Below are positions 61,712 to 64,000 of a DNA stretch of 64,000 bases, piece by piece. Where the stretch lies: contig NC_087069.1 of assembly GCF_963678635.1 (NCBI RefSeq), forward strand, positions 48,378,276 through 48,442,275. Direction: 5' to 3'. Under the pieces are notes generated by a model. The model had not been told where the DNA came from. It worked only from the letters and a program-made list of their open reading frames with translations, and made no database searches. Position numbers and translations under genes: made by a program. Source of the DNA: Symsagittifera roscoffensis (lineage: Eukaryota; Xenacoelomorpha; Acoela; Convolutidae). Positions within the stretch are counted from its first letter, which is position 1, and the number at the start of each line of letters is the position of its first letter.

Positions 61712-61772
61712 CTTTGCAACTGTTAGCTGATTTACATCTAAAACAAAGAAATAGAAAGTTTGATATTGTAAT

Positions 61773-62062
61773 TTAAGGTGAAAAAAAACTAAAGTTATTG
61801 ACTTGTGCGCATTTAGGTATTGAATCAACAAAGTCCCATACACAAAACTTGTGAACTGGCCAAAGGTTATTGAACACTGGTTTACAGTCTAGGTTGAAGA
61901 ATTTTTTTGGGTTTTCAATTAAACAGCATTCATTATCTGCTTTGTCTGGAGATTTAGGTCTGAAGAAAAACAAAATAGATAGCACAGAGACAAAAACAAT
62001 GAAAAGGCCCAAAAAAATACAACATTTTTGAAAGAACACGAAAACTCAAAAAAACTAAACAT
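61773..62062 (-). pseudogene. Small membrane protein, Maverick E
   Basis: ATG 62062. A one-base shift near 62025 puts the transmembrane part FLGLFIVFVSVLSILFFF in another frame. The NECCLIENPKKFFNLDC block is intact, and a second shift lies near 61860. Confidence 0.6.
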
Positions 62063-63297
62063 TTTTTAACAACTATTCCGAATTTGTCAATTTGAACATT
62101 TGATAGTCTTTCTCCCAAGACTATCACTTCCGTTACTTGCTCCAAGGAAAACTGGAAATACATTTCTAATCTCAAGCTTTCTCCACTAAATTCTGGATAA
62201 TGCAACCGTTCAGCTGCATCCTGTAGTGAAGTCAAGTCAGAAACTAGAATATAGTGATTTTGAAAATCTTCCATAGGAAGAGCTGGGAAATCTTCGTTAA
62301 ACTGCATTGCTTTCATTGTTGTAACATAATGTCGACAAGGAGAAGTTGTATCTAATGAAACAATTGCTCTTCCATCCCGAATAATTCTAAGTTCTCTTAA
62401 ATGAAATTGCTGATAGCTGAAAGGGTTTTCATGAAAAGAACCTGCAACAGCTGAATTTGTATTCATTGCAACAGCTACTCTTCTTATTGGAGCGTTATTG
62501 AATATATTTTCTTGTATGAATTGGTTTTGACGAGATGGAATGATAAAGGTTCTTTCTATAATATCCATGTAATTGTAAGCAACGAACAATCAACAATTTT
62601 CAGACTGACATTTGGATTATCAGATAACATGTAAAAGTTAGGTCTAGCTCGAAAAAGTTTAAATCGAACTTTGGTATTTGGTAGCAATAATTTTTCGCAA
62701 GTAAACAAATCAATGGCGAGCCTCCCATAGAGTGAAAAAGTTATCCCTGTTCCCAAGGAATTTGCTCTAACAGTGAATGGATGTATATCAAATGCATTAG
62801 GGTATTATTCAAAACTGTATGACTAGCAAGAATTCCTTTATTACTCACTGCTGACGAGTTGAATTCGTTCGATATCTGTGCCTTATGAGGATATAAACCA
62901 TTGGCATTGTAAACCATTGTATTGTTAAAATAAACTTCACAGTTGGAGAATAGAGAATGTAGTAGATTGTTTACATAAGTTAAGTAAGTTTGTGCTTCCT
63001 CACCTGAATCTTCTCCGATTTTGCTTCATGTTGTGCTTTTTCTTTTTTGAAAGCATCAAACAATCTTCCTTTGAGTAGTTGAAGCTTTAAGCTAAGATGG
63101 GTATCACGCATATCCAAGCAGAGATTACGATCCGTTTCAAATTCAAACGCAATACTGCTTTCATCCAGAGAATTACTGTGGAATACTTCTTGTGTGTAAG
63201 ATGACATAATTGTTTCCAAAACTGGGACTTTATCAAAAATCTCCAATGAAGAATTTGTAAAAGCCCCGTACCGAAAATGACTTTGGTTTACACTCAT
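62060..63297 (-). pseudogene. Major capsid protein, Maverick E
   Basis: ATG 63297, same blocks as copy D. The stop that ends copy D (TGA at 58631) is TTA here, so this frame reads on into the membrane-protein gene to 61954. Additional deletions near 62800-62820 damage the middle region that is intact in D. Confidence 0.85.
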
Positions 63298-63667
63298 TTT
63301 ATATTGTCAAAATTGTCTTTGCGAGAGCGACTGTTTTTCGATCTACTTTTTCGAGAAATGGATCTGGTTCTAGCAGTTCTACGCTTAGATTTCTTTTTTC
63401 CACCTCCCAATTGTTTCCGAATTGTTTTTGTTCACACATCTTTCGCAAATGCTTTGAGTTTTTTACGTGCACTAACAACTTCCCCAACCTCTGGAGCAGC
63501 GATTTCAAACAAATCTGCCCCAATTCTTTTCGCAGCTGGGACTATATTTTTTTAATAAAGGGGATTGCAGTTCTCCCAAGAGTTTGTGCAAGAGATCCAA
63601 AACCTCTTCCACGCTGTCTTGCATGTCCTCTAAAAATAGGGAAATCATCTGAATTTTGAGCAACCAT
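63294..63667 (-). pseudogene. Basic core-like protein, Maverick E
   Basis: ATG 63667, same start as copy D and the same frameshift in the A-run near 63550. The tail with KKKKSKRRTARTRSIS is in one frame to the TGA at 63294, which overlaps the capsid ATG. Confidence 0.65.
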
Positions 63668-63694
63668 TTCGTATGAAGTTTAAATCAAAAAAGA

Positions 63695-64000
63695 TTATTC
63701 GAAATCTTGCGTAACAAGAGAACAACTCGAGTGATTCCTACGGACACAAAATGAATTACAAAATGAATTACCTGTACTATCTCTTAGTTCTATCTTGATA
63801 CTATGGAAAGAATTTTTCAACAGCTTTTTAAACTGTAAATTTGTAAAGGATTGATAATTCATGTACTGTCCAGTAGAAATTATATCTCCACTCTTCACTT
63901 TTGAGATAAATGGAATACAACGCAATAAGGGAGTTTTTGCATCACCAACTATGTTATATCCTATAATATCACTGTATATCATTAGGGAATGTATTCTTAT
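63695..64000 (-). CDS. Penton-like capsid protein, Maverick E, partial
   Basis: C-terminal third of the penton (MIYSDIIGYNIVGDAKTPLL to the end), cut by the window edge. Nearly identical to copy D. Confidence 0.8.
   Translation of the reverse strand: MRIHSLMIYSDIIGYNIVGDAKTPLLRCIPFISKVKSGDIISTGQYMNYQSFTNLQFKKLLKNSFHSIKIELRDSTGNSFCNSFCVRRNHSSCSLVTQDFE

Larger units (their letters stand above)
57286..64000 (-). mobile_element. Maverick/Polinton with tandemly doubled capsid module (copies D and E)
   Basis: From the LTR-like boundary at 57285 there is about 310 bp resembling the interior of a Maverick terminal repeat, then protease, membrane protein, major capsid, basic core-like protein, penton and an integrase tail. 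A second set of the same genes then runs off the window. The set has better-preserved reading frames than copies A-C. The outer part of the terminal repeat is absent, replaced by LTR-like sequence. Confidence 0.8.
61286..64000 (-). repeat. 3423-bp tandem duplication, unit 2 (cut by window end)
   Basis: Second unit of the duplication at 57863-61285. A few single-base differences only, so the duplication is recent compared with the damage in copies A-C. Confidence 0.95.

Noticed and set aside
1..64000. CRISPR arrays, bacterial operons, riboswitches and rho-independent terminators
   Set aside because: Gene content is eukaryotic mobile elements; the tandem repeats lack unique spacers of constant length, and no bacterial signals were seen.

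Overview
This is an invertebrate-type eukaryotic window made almost entirely of mobile DNA. I see no host gene, rRNA, tRNA or CRISPR. The content is large DNA transposons of the Maverick/Polinton class plus Ty3/Gypsy LTR retrotransposons, nearly all broken by stops and frameshifts. A nematode or another small invertebrate would fit, but the sequence does not settle the species. Base composition is patchy: 1-31 kb and 57-64 kb are AT-rich Maverick DNA, while about 32-56 kb is visibly richer in G+C.

Left part (1-31 kb). One complete Maverick (copy A, 10284-25365, 15082 bp) has inverted terminal repeats starting AGTAGT and an exact 6-bp target duplication, AATATG. Reading left to right it holds a protease, small membrane protein, major capsid protein, small basic core-like protein, penton protein, integrase and packaging ATPase (all minus strand), then a conserved unknown gene and a small membrane protein (minus), then a divergently read protein-primed DNA polymerase B (plus). 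Its left flank (copy C: integrase, ATPase and an unknown gene, 5714-10283) and right flank (copy F: spacer repeats, unknown gene and polymerase, 25366-30650) are the two halves of an older Maverick, so A sits nested inside it. Positions 1-5513 (copy B) are a near-identical second copy of 14031-19515, cut by a 200-N gap.

Middle part (32-57 kb). A Ty3/Gypsy element on the minus strand runs gag, protease/reverse transcriptase/RNase H, acidic linker, integrase, then a C-terminal domain resembling macrodomains (ADP-ribose binding/hydrolase fold). A second fragment with integrase and the same domain lies at 32.3-34.4 kb. Downstream of the main pol, on the same strand, 44.55-36.15 kb is packed with about six further coding units. 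These include a coiled-coil protein, an SGNH/GDSL-type hydrolase, a long protein that may carry a second, degenerate SGNH-like fold, and three proteins I do not recognise. LTR-like repeats of about 897 bp bound this 22.8-kb block, and copies of a 39-bp sequence that continues into Maverick-TIR-like DNA flank them.

Right part (57.3-64 kb). A further Maverick (copies D and E) carries its capsid module twice as a 3423-bp tandem duplication. The duplication joint fuses the end of the protease gene to the tail of the integrase gene.

In a functional Maverick these genes would work together: polymerase B copies the element, integrase inserts it, and the ATPase, protease and capsid proteins would build particles. 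Every copy here is damaged. The most unusual content is the macrodomain-like extension on the Gypsy polyprotein and the accessory gene block with its SGNH hydrolase.
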